Shown: positions 1 through 8,898 of the stretch, in pieces
How positions within the stretch are numbered: position 1 is the stretch's first letter
Layout of the letters: the number at the start of each line of letters is the position of its first letter
Assembly (NCBI GenBank): GCA_012727425.1
Contig: JAAYHQ010000018.1
Coordinates: 1-49,602 of the forward strand
Reading direction: 5' to 3'
From: Bacillota bacterium
Lineage (GTDB): Bacteria > Bacillota > UBA4882 > UBA10575
Length of the DNA: 49,602 nt
Notes under the pieces: model-generated
Told to the model about the DNA's origin: nothing
Databases searched by the model: none
The model's input: only the letters and a program-made list of their open reading frames with translations
Translations under genes and position numbers: made by a program

Positions 1-2
1 TG

Positions 3-2159
3 TTCATGTGCGACGGACCCCATGGCTTACGCAAACAGGAAAACCACGGCGACCATATGGGTGTCCACGATTCCCGCCCGGCGACCTGTTTTCCTTCGGC
101 GGTAACGACCGCCTGCAGTTGGGATCCGGAGTTGCTTGGCCAGATTGGTGCCGCCATTGCCGCCGAAGCGGCGGACCAGGGCGTGGGGGTCTTTCTTGGC
201 CCCGGGGTAAACATTAAACGCAACCCCTTGTGTGGCCGGAATTTTGAGTATTTTTCGGAGGATCCCTATTTGGCCGGGAAATTGGCGGCTAGTTTTGTCA
301 AAAACGCGCAAAAAAACGGAATCGGTACGTGCCTTAAGCATTTTGCCTGTAACAATCAGGAGTACCGGCGCTTGAGTTCCGATTCCATCTTGGATGAGCG
401 GACATTACGGGAGATTTACCTGATGCCCTTCGAGATTGCGGTCCGCGAGGGGAAACCCAAGACGATCATGTGCGCTTACAACAAAATTAACGGTACCTAC
501 TGCAGTGACAACCGGGAACTTTTAACCGGTATTCTGCGGGAAGAATGGGGTTTTGAGGGGCTGGTGATGACCGACTGGGGTGCGATGCATGACCGGATTG
601 CGGGTTTTCGGGCCGGTTGCGACCTGAACATGCCCGGGGGCAGTAACTATATGGCCCAGGAGGTTCTGACGGCGGTGGCCCGGGGTGAACTCGAGGAAGC
701 GGAGATTGACCGCAGCGCCGAGCGGGTGAAAAAACTGGTGCGGGAAGCGGCGGAAGCGCTAAAAAACAAGGTGCCTTGTGACTATGATGTCCATCATGAA
801 CTGGCGCGGATTGCCGCGGAACAGAGTGCGGTTCTGCTGAAAAACAAGGACCGGATTTTGCCCCTGAAGGAAGGTCAAAAAATTGCCATCGTGGGCAATA
901 TGGTCAAGGATATGCGCTATCAGGGTGCGGGGTCCAGCCATATTAACCCGACCAAACTGGTTCAGCCGGTTGAAGTCCTGGGTGAGGGCGTCAGCGTGGA
1001 AGAGGCCGATGTGGCCGTTGTCTTGACCGGGCTCCCGCCGGAGTATGAAGGCGAAGGCTTTGACCGGGACCATATGGCGATGCCGGCGGACCAAGTGCAG
1101 CTCATTGAAGAGGTGGCGGTGAAGAACCCCAATACCGTAGTTGTTCTCTTTTGCGGGGCACCGGTGGAGGCCCCTTGGGCGGACAAGGTTAAGGCCATCT
1201 TATATATGGGGCTGCCGGGGCAGGCCGGTGCTGAAGCTTTGAAAAATCTGTTGTATGGTGTGGTCAACCCCAGTGGTAAGTTGGCGGAAACCTGGCCGCT
1301 TAAGTACGGCGATTGTCCGTCGGCTTCTTACTATCCCCAGCGGGATGCGCAGTACCGCGAAGGGATCTATGTAGGTTACCGTTACTACGATAAAGCCCGT
1401 GTTAACGTGCGTTGGCGGTTTGGGTTTGGCCTGAGCTATACAGAATTTGTCTACTCGGATCCGGTGATCGACGGAGAAACGGTTGCGGTTACCGTGACAA
1501 ATACCGGCTCCTGCGCAGGGGCGGAAGTCGTCCAGCTTTATGTGGCTCCGCCGCAAGACGGGATCCACCGTCCCCTGCGGGAACTGAAACGTTTTACCAA
1601 GGTTCATCTTCAACCGGGAGAAAAGAAAGAGGTCCGCTTTGAGTTGGACGAACGTTGTTTTGCCGTTTGGGACGCTGGTTGGAAGGTGCCGGCCGGCCGC
1701 TATACAATCTTGGTCGGGGGCCAACCGGACCAACTGCTGGTGGCGGGGGCGATTGAGAAAGCCGGCCAGACCGTCGCGGTCCCCCCTTGGCAACCGGGTT
1801 CTTGGTACGAAAAACCGGCGGGTGCCCCGTCCCTGGAACAATGGGAGCAAATGCTTGGCCGCAAGTATCAGCCTTATGTTCCGCAAAAAGGGCAATTTAC
1901 CATGAACGAAACCTTGTTGGACATGAAGGATCATTCCCTGGCCATGCGGGTTGTGTACTGGTTCCATAGAAGAGGTGCGGCCCGGAAGGCTGAGCCCGGT
2001 ACGGCGGTGTACCGGATGGTGGTCGAATCTTGTGGCCACACTCCCTTGCGGAGCATGCAAATCTTCGGCGGGGTAAAGGCAAACCGACTCCAAGGTTTGC
2101 TGGCCATGGCCAATGGCCGGTTTTTCCATGGGTTAAAGCTACTGTTGAAGAAGGACTGA
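3..2159 (+). CDS. Glycoside hydrolase family 3 beta-glycosidase, 5' end cut by window edge
   Basis: Hydrolyses beta-linked sugars from the non-reducing end with retention of configuration; the exact substrate (glucoside, xyloside) cannot be told. The frame is open to the first base, and the first visible residues (FMCDGPHGLRKQ) match the family motif SDGPHGLR that normally lies some tens of residues inside the protein, so the real start is upstream. Counting from the ATG at 6, the KHF substrate-binding motif is at residues 111-113 and the catalytic nucleophile is Asp190 in VMTDWGAM. The second alpha/beta domain follows, then a fibronectin-III-like domain (GAEVVQLYVAPP, LRELKRF, GRYTILVGG). 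About 120 further residues with no motif I know follow; a similar tail occurs, to my knowledge, in other clostridial GH3 proteins. No signal sequence can be judged because the N-terminus is missing. It is followed by an MFS pseudogene that may once have imported the released sugar. Confidence 0.93.
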   Translation, partial: FMCDGPHGLRKQENHGDHMGVHDSRPATCFPSAVTTACSWDPELLGQIGAAIAAEAADQGVGVFLGPGVNIKRNPLCGRNFEYFSEDPYLAGKLAASFVKNAQKNGIGTCLKHFACNNQEYRRLSSDSILDERTLREIYLMPFEIAVREGKPKTIMCAYNKINGTYCSDNRELLTGILREEWGFEGLVMTDWGAMHDRIAGFRAGCDLNMPGGSNYMAQEVLTAVARGELEEAEIDRSAERVKKLVREAAEALKNKVPCDYDVHHELARIAAEQSAVLLKNKDRILPLKEGQKIAIVGNMVKDMRYQGAGSSHINPTKLVQPVEVLGEGVSVEEADVAVVLTGLPPEYEGEGFDRDHMAMPADQVQLIEEVAVKNPNTVVVLFCGAPVEAPWADKVKAILYMGLPGQAGAEALKNLLYGVVNPSGKLAETWPLKYGDCPSASYYPQRDAQYREGIYVGYRYYDKARVNVRWRFGFGLSYTEFVYSDPVIDGETVAVTVTNTGSCAGAEVVQLYVAPPQDGIHRPLRELKRFTKVHLQPGEKKEVRFELDERCFAVWDAGWKVPAGRYTILVGGQPDQLLVAGAIEKAGQTVAVPPWQPGSWYEKPAGAPSLEQWEQMLGRKYQPYVPQKGQFTMNETLLDMKDHSLAMRVVYWFHRRGAARKAEPGTAVYRMVVESCGHTPLRSMQIFGGVKANRLQGLLAMANGRFFHGLKLLLKKD

Positions 2160-2257
2160 CCATTGTCTGGCCTGGTGTCCAGGTTCCGGCGAGTAAGGGT
2201 GAGGCGAAGGGGAAGGATGAGTATTTAAAGTGCAAAGAAAGGAGCAGATTTGCCGTA

Positions 2258-3129
2258 ATGACCGCACTTTTACTTGTGGTTATTTATCTTGCCTTTATCA
2301 GTCTGGGGTTGCCTGATGCCATTTTTGGTTCGGCTTGGCCTTCCATGTATGGCGAATTAGAAGTACCCGTTTCCTATGCCGGGATTATCACTATGATCAT
2401 TTCTTGTGGGACCATTGTTTCCAGTCTCTTTAGCTACCGGGTAATCCGATCCAGACGGTCTTGGTGGTCGGTCTTATCATCAGTTTGCCGTTGTGGCAAC
2501 GGACAGCGAAAAAACAGAGTTCGGCGGTGCAGGGGAGGAGCACCGTCGGTCTAAAAGAAGCACTCCGCCTGTCCGGCGTGAAGCCAATTCTGGCGGGCTT
2601 TTTCTGTTATTGTTCGTTGGAGGCGACGGCCGGCTTATGGGCCAGCAGTTATCTGGTTTTACAGCGGGGGATTGGCGCCGAAACAGCGGCTAAGTGGGCG
2701 GCCCTTTTCTATCTGGGCATCACCATCGGTCGCTTCCTGGCTGGTTTTATCACCGGAAAAGTCGGTGCGAAAAATATGGTCCGCGGGGGACAGGCTTTGG
2801 CCGGATTAGGGATTATCATTATTATGCTGCCCTTTGGAAACCACTGGCTCTTGCTGGGTTTGGTCCTGGTTGGGCTCGGTTGTGCCCCCATTTTCCCAAG
2901 CCTGTTACACCAAACACCGGTAAATTTTGGGGAAGATAAGTCCCAGGCGATTATGGGAATGCAGATGGCGGCGGCTTATTTAGGGACGACCTTTATGCCG
3001 CTCTTATTTGGTTTTGTTGGTGCAAAAGTAGGGATCGGACTTTATCCCCTGTTTTTAATGGCTTTTGTTGTTGTAATGTGGGGCATGGTGGAAAAAAGCA
3101 ACCGGATGAAAAACTGTACTGCTAGGTAA
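2258..3129 (+). pseudogene. MFS transporter pseudogene with internal out-of-frame deletion
   Basis: The ATG at 2258 follows an AAAGGAG site and opens the first two membrane helices of a major facilitator permease (AFISLGLPDAIFGSAWP, then a loop and a second helix ending SYRVIR). Near 2445-2455 the reading frame becomes meaningless (RRSWWSVLSS). The other forward frame picks up at the same place with QTVLVVGLIISLPLW, the end of about the sixth helix, and continues through the second half of the protein to the stop at 3127-3129. Helices three to six, about 110 residues, are absent and the two halves are out of frame. The C-terminal half is intact and well conserved (LGITIGRFLAGF, GCAPIFPSLLH), which suggests a recent lesion. 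The substrate was probably a sugar, judging only from the adjacent GH3 gene. A sequencing frameshift alone would not explain the missing helices. Confidence 0.8.
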
Positions 3130-3251
3130 GTATACTGTATACTGAATATAATAAGCAGGAGATAAGCGGGAACCGTCGAAAAATACATTGTTTATTGTGT
3201 CTATTGCGCAGGAGGCTGGCTCCACCGGAATTAGGCCTCAGGAGCGGTTTT

Positions 3252-3273
3252 GCAGGAATTAGTTCCTGCTTTT
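3252..3273 (+). terminator. Hairpin with T-run after the MFS remnant
   Basis: A 7-bp perfect stem (GCAGGAA / TTCCTGC) with a 4-nt loop is followed by TTTT. It lies between the MFS remnant and the TAXI-TRAP genes, about 120 nt past the MFS stop. It is short, so efficiency is uncertain. Confidence 0.45.
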
Positions 3274-3378
3274 ACTGTGCCCATTTTTTGCCCGGTACCA
3301 TTATTTGGGACGCGGATTGAATTTTTCCATTTAAGAGCAATCAGCGGTATTCATCAGTTTTTATAAGGAGGATTGTGT

Positions 3379-4329
3379 GTGAAAATGAAAAAACGCCTTT
3401 ATTTGCTTGTCTTAATGTTCGTGGTTGTTTCTTTACTGCTGGCCGGGTGCGGCAAAAAAACCACCCTTAAGATGGCGACCGGCGGCACAACCGGTACCTA
3501 TTACGCTTATTGCGGAACGGTTTCGCAAGTGCTCAGCCAGAAAATTGCCAACCTCACCTTTGATGTGCAGTCGACCGGGGCTTCGAAAGCCAACATTTAC
3601 CTGATTGCCGACAAGGAAGCCGATATTGCGATTGTGCAGAATGATGTCATGTACTATGCCTATAACGGTATCGACCTTTTTGCCGGAGAAAAGGTCACCG
3701 GGTTCTCGGCGATGGCTGGAGTTTATGCTGAGGTTTGCCAAATTGTTGCCAAGGACGGTATTAATTCGATCGAGGATCTCCGCGGCAAGCGGGTCTCCGT
3801 CGGCGACATCGGTTCCGGCGTTGAGTTTAACGCCCGGCAAATCCTTGAGGCCTACGGGATTACTTTTGATGATATTATCGTTAATAACCTCAGCTTTGGC
3901 GATAGCGCGGCAGCCTTTAAGGATGACAAGATTGATGCTTTTTTCTGCGTGGCAGGGGCGCCGACTACCGCAATTGTTGAGTTGTCAACCACTAACCAGA
4001 TTAAATTACTGGAAGTTGATGATGAACATGCTGCCAAGTTGATTGAGAAGTATCCGTTCTATACCACATACAATATCCCGGCGGGCACGTACAAGGGTGT
4101 GGAAAAGGATGCCCAGACGGTAGCGGTAGTGGCCAGTTTCATTGTGGCCGATCGTCTTGAGGAAGATTTGGTTTACAAGATGACGAAAGCCCTTTTTGAA
4201 AACAAAGACGAGATCGCCGCCGGACATCCGAAGGGTGCCGAACTGGATCCGGCCTACTCCATCTCCAGTATCTCCATCCCGCTGCATCCGGGGGCGGAGA
4301 AGTATTATAAAGAGGTGGGCGTTCTGTAG
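3379..4329 (+). CDS. TAXI-family TRAP transporter solute-binding lipoprotein
   Basis: Extracytoplasmic receptor of a tripartite ATP-independent periplasmic (TRAP) transporter of the TAXI class, which captures small organic anions or amino acids and hands them to the membrane permease. The GTG at 3379 sits 7 nt after AAGGAGG and is preferred over the upstream TTG (3373) and the later ATG (3385). The product is 316 residues, the usual TAXI length. It starts with a lysine-rich n-region, a hydrophobic stretch and a lipobox (LLLAGC), so it is lipid-anchored. The first strand carries the TAXI hallmark MATGGTTGTYYAYCG, followed by QSTGASKANIYLI and the DLRGKRVSVGDIGSGVE ligand-binding region. The DUF1850 gene and the fused permease follow, forming a complete system. 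The ligand cannot be predicted from sequence alone. Confidence 0.93.
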   Translation: MKMKKRLYLLVLMFVVVSLLLAGCGKKTTLKMATGGTTGTYYAYCGTVSQVLSQKIANLTFDVQSTGASKANIYLIADKEADIAIVQNDVMYYAYNGIDLFAGEKVTGFSAMAGVYAEVCQIVAKDGINSIEDLRGKRVSVGDIGSGVEFNARQILEAYGITFDDIIVNNLSFGDSAAAFKDDKIDAFFCVAGAPTTAIVELSTTNQIKLLEVDDEHAAKLIEKYPFYTTYNIPAGTYKGVEKDAQTVAVVASFIVADRLEEDLVYKMTKALFENKDEIAAGHPKGAELDPAYSISSISIPLHPGAEKYYKEVGVL

Positions 4330-4331
4330 TA

Positions 4332-4838
4332 ATGCCCGGGAAAAACTGGTTAACGGGGGCCGCGATCGTGGTCACAATCACGGCCTCTGTTTTTTTATGG
4401 TTTACCTGCTCCGTGCCCTGCCTGGTTTTGAAAAACGGTGACACCGGTAAGATAATCAGGGTTTTCCCTGTTCAGGAAGGGGACGAGTTTGCGGTCACCT
4501 TTGTCCATTCGGTGAATAAAAGCCCGGTGACCGAAGTTTACCGGATCACCCGGGACGGGATCTATGTGGTCCGTACCATTTACTATGCCTTTGGCGCGGG
4601 TGTCCTGTCCGAGCTGACCGACGGGCAAAGGTTGGCGTATGGGGCGGATGGTGGGATGATTGTTTCCGGTTTTAACCGGCGTCTGGATCCGCTTTCGTAT
4701 ATTGTGGGGACGGTCTCCGACCATACTCTGCAGATTGGTGGAGAGGTGATCAGCCTGCGCGAAATCTGTGGCCGTAACACAACGGTCCATTTTGTGCGGG
4801 GATGCCGCCTTTTCCCCTTCCGGTTCCGTACACCGTGA
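4332..4838 (+). CDS. DUF1850 protein of the TAXI-TRAP operon
   Basis: A 168-residue protein starting 2 nt after the TAXI receptor stop codon. One N-terminal hydrophobic segment (about residues 8-26) acts as a signal peptide or anchor. The remainder is beta-rich and carries the DUF1850 features VTFVHSVNKSPVTEVYRI and a later YGAG-like loop (YAFGAGVLSE). DUF1850 proteins are repeatedly found between TAXI receptors and fused TRAP permeases, so a role in assembly or substrate delivery at the outer face of the membrane is inferred; no activity is established that I know of. The C-terminus after TTVHFVRG is rich in Arg and Phe and ends abruptly, and may be slightly altered. A strong AAAGGAGGATGA site for the permease lies about 60 nt downstream, so all three genes probably form one transcript. 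Confidence 0.8.
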   Translation: MPGKNWLTGAAIVVTITASVFLWFTCSVPCLVLKNGDTGKIIRVFPVQEGDEFAVTFVHSVNKSPVTEVYRITRDGIYVVRTIYYAFGAGVLSELTDGQRLAYGADGGMIVSGFNRRLDPLSYIVGTVSDHTLQIGGEVISLREICGRNTTVHFVRGCRLFPFRFRTP

Positions 4839-4914
4839 AAATCAGGATTTAGGTGTTAAAATGTTTGGGCCTTGACTGATACGGGCGCGTAGGATTGAAA
4901 AAGGAGGATGATTC

Positions 4915-6873
4915 ATGTCTGAACTGAAGAATGCACCCCAAACCTTAAGTGACTACGTCGATCCCGCCGACCAAATAGATGTGGACGCGGTGATGGCCGA
5001 GTATGACCGGGAGGCAAACACTAGGCACTTTTCGGGTGTTCCCCGCTTGGCGGTCCGGTATATGCTGGCGGCCTTCTCCTTGTATGTCTTTTATATGAAC
5101 TTGATCAGCGTCTGGCCGGAGCAGATCCGGCGGGCGTCCTTCGTTGGGTTGATTGTGTTTATGGCCTTTACGCTTTACCCGGCGCGGAAACGCTCGGCCA
5201 AACGGGAAAACTATATTCCCTGGTATGACCTAATTCTGGGGATTGTTGGTGCGGCCTGTTATTTCTACTATGTGGTCAACTTTGCCGACCTGGCAGTGAA
5301 AGCAACCCGTATTACCCCTTTGGATACACTGGTTGGGGCGGTCGGGGTTCTGATTACGGCCGAGGTGTGCCGCCGGGTGGTCGGACTGCCGATCTTGGTG
5401 GTGGCCGGTGCTTTTGTGGGTTATGCCTTTTATGCCGGTTATTCCCTGAGACGGGTTGTCTATACGTTGTTTTATACCCTTGACGGGGTGATCGGAACAC
5501 CCATCGGTGTGTGTTCCACCTTTATCGTTTTGTTTATTATCCTTGCTTCTTTTTTGGAAAAAACCAACATTGGCTCCTTTTTTATTGATATTGCCAATTC
5601 GGTGGCCGGATGGGCAACGGGCGGGCCGGCCAAAGTTGCCGTCATCTCCAGTGCGCTGGAAGGGATGTACTCCGGAAGTTCGGTGGCTAACACCGTTGGT
5701 TCCGGGAGCGTAACGATTCCGATTATGAAAAAGACCGGTTATGATAAGGACTTTGCGGCGGCGGTGGAGGCGGCGGCGTCCACGGGGGGACAGATCATGC
5801 CGCCGATCATGGGTGCGGCGGCTTTCCTGATGGCCGAGATGACCGGGGTGCCCTATTCCAAGATCGTCGTATCGGCAATCTTTCCGGCGGTTCTTTACTT
5901 TGCCGGAATCTTTCTGATGGTGCATTTTGAGGCGAAGAAATTGGGTCTCAAAGGGATGCCCTGCGAAGCCATCCCCAGCTTTTTCCGGCTCTTCCTCACC
6001 AAAGGCTATTTGTTCCTGCCCATTGTGGTGTTGATCGTGACGATGTCGATTGGCTATACCCCGTCGCGGGCGGCTTGCCTGGCCATTTTGGCGGCGATCA
6101 TTGTCAGTATGTTCCGCCGGGAGACGCGGATGGAGCCCAAGACCTTCGTGACTGCCCTGGAGAATGGGGCGAAGAATACGATTGCGGTGGCGGCGGCCTG
6201 TTCGATCGCAGGGATTATTGTCGGCGTGGTTTCGCTGACCGGGATCGGACTCAAGCTGGCCGAAGGCTTACTCTTTCTCTCGGGGGGAATTGACATCATC
6301 GCCCTCTTCTTAACGATGATTGCCTGCTTAATTTTGGGGATGGGGGTACCGACAACCGCCAACTATGTCATCATGGCTACCATTACTGCCCCGATTATTT
6401 TGAAGTTAATCCCGGAGACGCCGGTGTTGGCCGCCCACTTCTTTGTGTTTTACTTTGGAGTGGTGGCCGATATTACACCACCGGTGGCGTTGGCCGCTTA
6501 TGCCGGGTCGGCAATCTCGGGCGGGAACCCGTTGCGGACCGGGGTTATCGCCACGAAACTAGCGATCGCCGCTTTCCTGGTGCCCTATATGATCGTTTTG
6601 AATCCGGCCATGTTACTGATTAATGCCACCTTTGGCCAGATTGTTCAGTTTACCATCACCGCGCTGGTTGGGATGTTTGCGATTGCGGGCGGTATGGAAG
6701 GCTATATGAAGACCACGCTCCCAACCTGGCAGCGTATTCTGGCAGTCGGTGGCGGCCTCCTGTTGATTCATCCGGATCTACTGACCGATCTGGTTGGCTT
6801 TGTGTTGATTTGCATCGTTGTTCTTTGGCATTATGGTTTTAAAGGATTTAAAGGCAAGTCACAAGTGGCTTGA
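4915..6873 (+). CDS. TRAP transporter permease, fused small and large subunits (TAXI class)
   Basis: Membrane component that moves the substrate inward using an ion gradient. The 652-residue protein has the fused 4TM/12TM architecture typical of TAXI systems. A hydrophilic N-terminus of about 45 residues is followed by four helices of the DctQ-like part (to about residue 140), then the DctM-like part with the conserved run GSGSVTIPIMKKTGYD, a glycine-rich GGQIMPPIMGAAAFLMAEM loop, and a second inverted-repeat loop LGMGVPTTANYVIMA. The ATG at 4915 follows AAAGGAGGATGATTC. The three-gene order receptor, DUF1850, permease is self-contained, and a strong terminator follows the stop at once. Substrate unknown; TAXI systems are poorly characterised compared with DctP-type ones. 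Confidence 0.93.
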   Translation: MSELKNAPQTLSDYVDPADQIDVDAVMAEYDREANTRHFSGVPRLAVRYMLAAFSLYVFYMNLISVWPEQIRRASFVGLIVFMAFTLYPARKRSAKRENYIPWYDLILGIVGAACYFYYVVNFADLAVKATRITPLDTLVGAVGVLITAEVCRRVVGLPILVVAGAFVGYAFYAGYSLRRVVYTLFYTLDGVIGTPIGVCSTFIVLFIILASFLEKTNIGSFFIDIANSVAGWATGGPAKVAVISSALEGMYSGSSVANTVGSGSVTIPIMKKTGYDKDFAAAVEAAASTGGQIMPPIMGAAAFLMAEMTGVPYSKIVVSAIFPAVLYFAGIFLMVHFEAKKLGLKGMPCEAIPSFFRLFLTKGYLFLPIVVLIVTMSIGYTPSRAACLAILAAIIVSMFRRETRMEPKTFVTALENGAKNTIAVAAACSIAGIIVGVVSLTGIGLKLAEGLLFLSGGIDIIALFLTMIACLILGMGVPTTANYVIMATITAPIILKLIPETPVLAAHFFVFYFGVVADITPPVALAAYAGSAISGGNPLRTGVIATKLAIAAFLVPYMIVLNPAMLLINATFGQIVQFTITALVGMFAIAGGMEGYMKTTLPTWQRILAVGGGLLLIHPDLLTDLVGFVLICIVVLWHYGFKGFKGKSQVA

Positions 6874-6878
6874 CGAGG

Positions 6879-6920
6879 AAAAAACCCCCTTTCACTGGCC
6901 AAAGTGAAAGGGGGTTTTTT
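6879..6920 (+). terminator. Strong intrinsic terminator after the TRAP operon
   Basis: A long perfect stem (AAAAACCCCCTTTCACT against AGTGAAAGGGGGTTTTT) with a loop of about 6 nt begins a few bases after the permease stop codon and ends in a T-run. The A-run on the 5' side makes it potentially bidirectional. Confidence 0.9.
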
Positions 6921-7042
6921 GCGAAGTTTTTATTGACAGCAGGAAAATTTCGCGGTACGCTCTCTTAAGATGCTTCTCCAGTCCCGGCAGAACGCTGCAG
7001 CACCGGACCGACTTTGATTCGGAGAAAAGGGAAGAGGTGACG

Positions 7043-7951
7043 ATGATGGTTTTTTCCTGGTACACAGCGGCGGTCATGACTATTTTTTTATGGGGAGTAG
7101 CCGACGTTTTTTATAAAAAAGGAACTTCATCCCGGGACAAACAGAGCCATTTACGGATTGTGGTCATGGTTGGGGCCGTGATGGGCCTCCAAGCCCTGTT
7201 TGAACTGCATAAACTGAACTGGCAGTTCGATCTGTACAATATCATAAGGTATCTCCCGGTTTCGTCTATGTATATTCTCTCCATGACCCTTGGTTACATT
7301 GGCCTTCGGTATTTGGAAGTCTCGATTAACTCCCCGGTCAGCAATACCTCCGGTGCGGTCGCGGGGATCCTGGCCTTTCTCGTGCTGGGAAAGACCATGA
7401 ACCGTTGGCAACTGCTGGCGGTATCGATGATCACGGTTGGACTGGTGGCTATTGGCATCACCGAGAGGGACCTGGCTGAAGCGGAACGGGAGCAAAAAAA
7501 GATCGTGGTGGACCCAAAGTACCGGTTGGGGCCTGTTGCCCTTGTTTTCCCCATTCTCTATGCGGTGATTGACGCGCTAGGGACTTTCCTGGACGATGTT
7601 TATCTTACCAAGTTGATGAGTCCCCAGGAAGCTTTGATCTCCTATGAGCTCACTTTTTTATTCTGTGCCATGGTCACCTTTGTTTATCTGGTGGGAGTTA
7701 AGAAGTGTGAATACCGTCTCCGGCAGGAAAAGGACCGGCTGCTGGCGGCGGTTTTCGAGACGGCCGGTCAGTACTTTTATGTTTTTGCCCTGGATACCAA
7801 CTCGGTGATTGTGGCGCCGATGATCGCAAGTTATAGCATTGTTTCGGTCTTGTTGGGCCGGATAATCCTGAAGGAACACTTGACTTTTAAACAGTATTTG
7901 TTTATTGCCCTGGTGATGGCGGGCATCTTTATCCTGGGCTTTTTTGAATAA
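7043..7951 (+). CDS. EamA/DMT-family transporter
   Basis: About 302 residues with ten predicted membrane helices in two EamA (drug/metabolite transporter) halves, residues about 5-135 and 165-300. Members export or import small metabolites such as amino acids, nucleosides or cofactors. The first half ends with the typical GAVAGILAFLVLGKTMNRWQ segment and the second with SYSIVSVLLGRIILKEHL, both showing the conserved pattern in the fourth helix of each half. A charged linker of about 25 residues (AEAEREQKKIVVD) joins them. ATG codons at 7043 and 7046 follow the site GGAAGAGGTGA; GTG 7037 overlaps that site and is unlikely. The gene stands alone between a terminator and the beta-barrel gene; substrate unknown. 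Confidence 0.85.
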   Translation: MMVFSWYTAAVMTIFLWGVADVFYKKGTSSRDKQSHLRIVVMVGAVMGLQALFELHKLNWQFDLYNIIRYLPVSSMYILSMTLGYIGLRYLEVSINSPVSNTSGAVAGILAFLVLGKTMNRWQLLAVSMITVGLVAIGITERDLAEAEREQKKIVVDPKYRLGPVALVFPILYAVIDALGTFLDDVYLTKLMSPQEALISYELTFLFCAMVTFVYLVGVKKCEYRLRQEKDRLLAAVFETAGQYFYVFALDTNSVIVAPMIASYSIVSVLLGRIILKEHLTFKQYLFIALVMAGIFILGFFE

Positions 7952-8130
7952 ACGGTCTCCGACCCCCACCCGGTATTATAAATTCACCTTACTGAACAGT
8001 TAATTTACCGGCTTGAATTTGTTAACTTCGTGAAATTGATGGAGCCGGTACGTCTCATTCTGTATTTAATAAATATTTATATAATAGAACAATTTTGCAA
8101 ATTTAACGGAATAAATAGACAAATATACCA

Positions 8131-8159
8131 TTGACAGTTAGGAAACTATTGGTTAAAAT
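8131..8159 (+). promoter_or_regulatory. Sigma-A type promoter for the beta-barrel gene
   Basis: TTGACA (8131-8136), a 17-nt spacer and TAAAAT (8154-8159) lie about 40 nt before the start codon in a very A+T-rich stretch. A TATAAT at 8166-8171 is a better hexamer but is 29 nt from the -35 box. Confidence 0.6.
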
Positions 8160-8198
8160 ATGTAGTATAATCTAAAAATATCCAGGAGGAGGATTAAA

Positions 8199-8699
8199 TT
8201 GAGAAAAACTTTCTTGGTCATCTTAATTTTGTCATTGTTGTTGTTGACCACAGCCATCTCCGCCTCGGCCGCGGGTTTTAATGTAACCATCTATAACAAT
8301 CGTGTCCCGGAATTTGCCATCGCATTTACCGATAATCTGGAAGGTGTCTTAGGAATCTTTTATACCGGAGAAAGTTATAAAGATTCTTATGGTTCGTTGA
8401 GTGGAAGCATAATGACACTATCTTTAGGCGGCCGTTATTATCTTAATAACGTGGGGAAAACATCGCCCTTTGTTTACGCCAGTTATGGTTTCCCAATGTA
8501 CTTCAGAGACTGGAAAAATCCATACAATAAATGCTATTATTTAGAAGGAGGCCTCGGTTTGGCCTATAACCTTGACGCAAATTGGGCAGTGGTGGGACGA
8601 ACTGGCTTAGGCAGAGATTTTTATCAAGAGAAAGAGACAAAAGATAGTAAAGCTTCTTGGGGTAATACTTATTCTATAGGATTAATGTATAGTTTTTAA
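8199..8699 (+). CDS. Secreted protein with features of an outer-membrane beta-barrel
   Basis: A 166-residue protein starting with TTG 8199, 6 nt after AGGAGGAGG. It has a clear signal peptide (MRKTFLVILIL, then LLLLTTAISASAAG with an AxA cleavage site). The mature part is about 140 residues of alternating hydrophobic/polar strands separated by short turns, rich in Gly, Tyr and Phe (LSLGGRYYL, FVYASYGFPMYF, YYLEGGLGLAYNL, YSIGLMYSF), and it ends in Phe. This pattern, especially the aromatic last residue, is the hallmark of eight-stranded outer-membrane beta-barrels recognised by the BAM machinery. In a Firmicute this would imply a diderm envelope. I cannot assign a named family. It could instead be a secreted beta-sandwich protein. 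Base composition is more A+T-rich than its neighbours, which may indicate transfer or high expression. Confidence 0.65.
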   Translation: MRKTFLVILILSLLLLTTAISASAAGFNVTIYNNRVPEFAIAFTDNLEGVLGIFYTGESYKDSYGSLSGSIMTLSLGGRYYLNNVGKTSPFVYASYGFPMYFRDWKNPYNKCYYLEGGLGLAYNLDANWAVVGRTGLGRDFYQEKETKDSKASWGNTYSIGLMYSF

Positions 8700-8744
8700 C
8701 CGTTGTGCGCTGATACTTGGCTTCACGCGTGGACAGGCACCCGA

Positions 8745-8773
8745 TTGACAAGATTTGTCGTTTGGGATATGAT
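8745..8773 (+). promoter_or_regulatory. Consensus promoter of the hydFGE operon
   Basis: TTGACA (8745-8750), exactly 17 nt, then TATGAT (8768-8773). Transcription would start near 8780 and give a leader of about 200 nt before hydF. Confidence 0.7.
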
Positions 8774-8898
8774 TAAGTTGGGTTGTTAAAACAACCAACA
8801 AAACTTGACCTCAACCGCTGGTCGGCGTGCGGGGGAAAGTTACATAAATCAACATTCTAACGCCAAGGGAGTCCGAGGCGGAAGAGAGGTGATTAATA

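Noticed and set aside
1200-2129. Long open frame on the minus strand opposite the GH3 gene (about 309 codons)
   Set aside because: It lies wholly antisense to a well-conserved enzyme, has no ribosome site and its Arg/Pro/His-rich translation resembles no protein; it reflects G+C-rich third positions.
5230-5925. 231-codon minus-strand frame opposite the TRAP permease
   Set aside because: Antisense shadow with Arg/His-rich, low-complexity translation and no expression signals.
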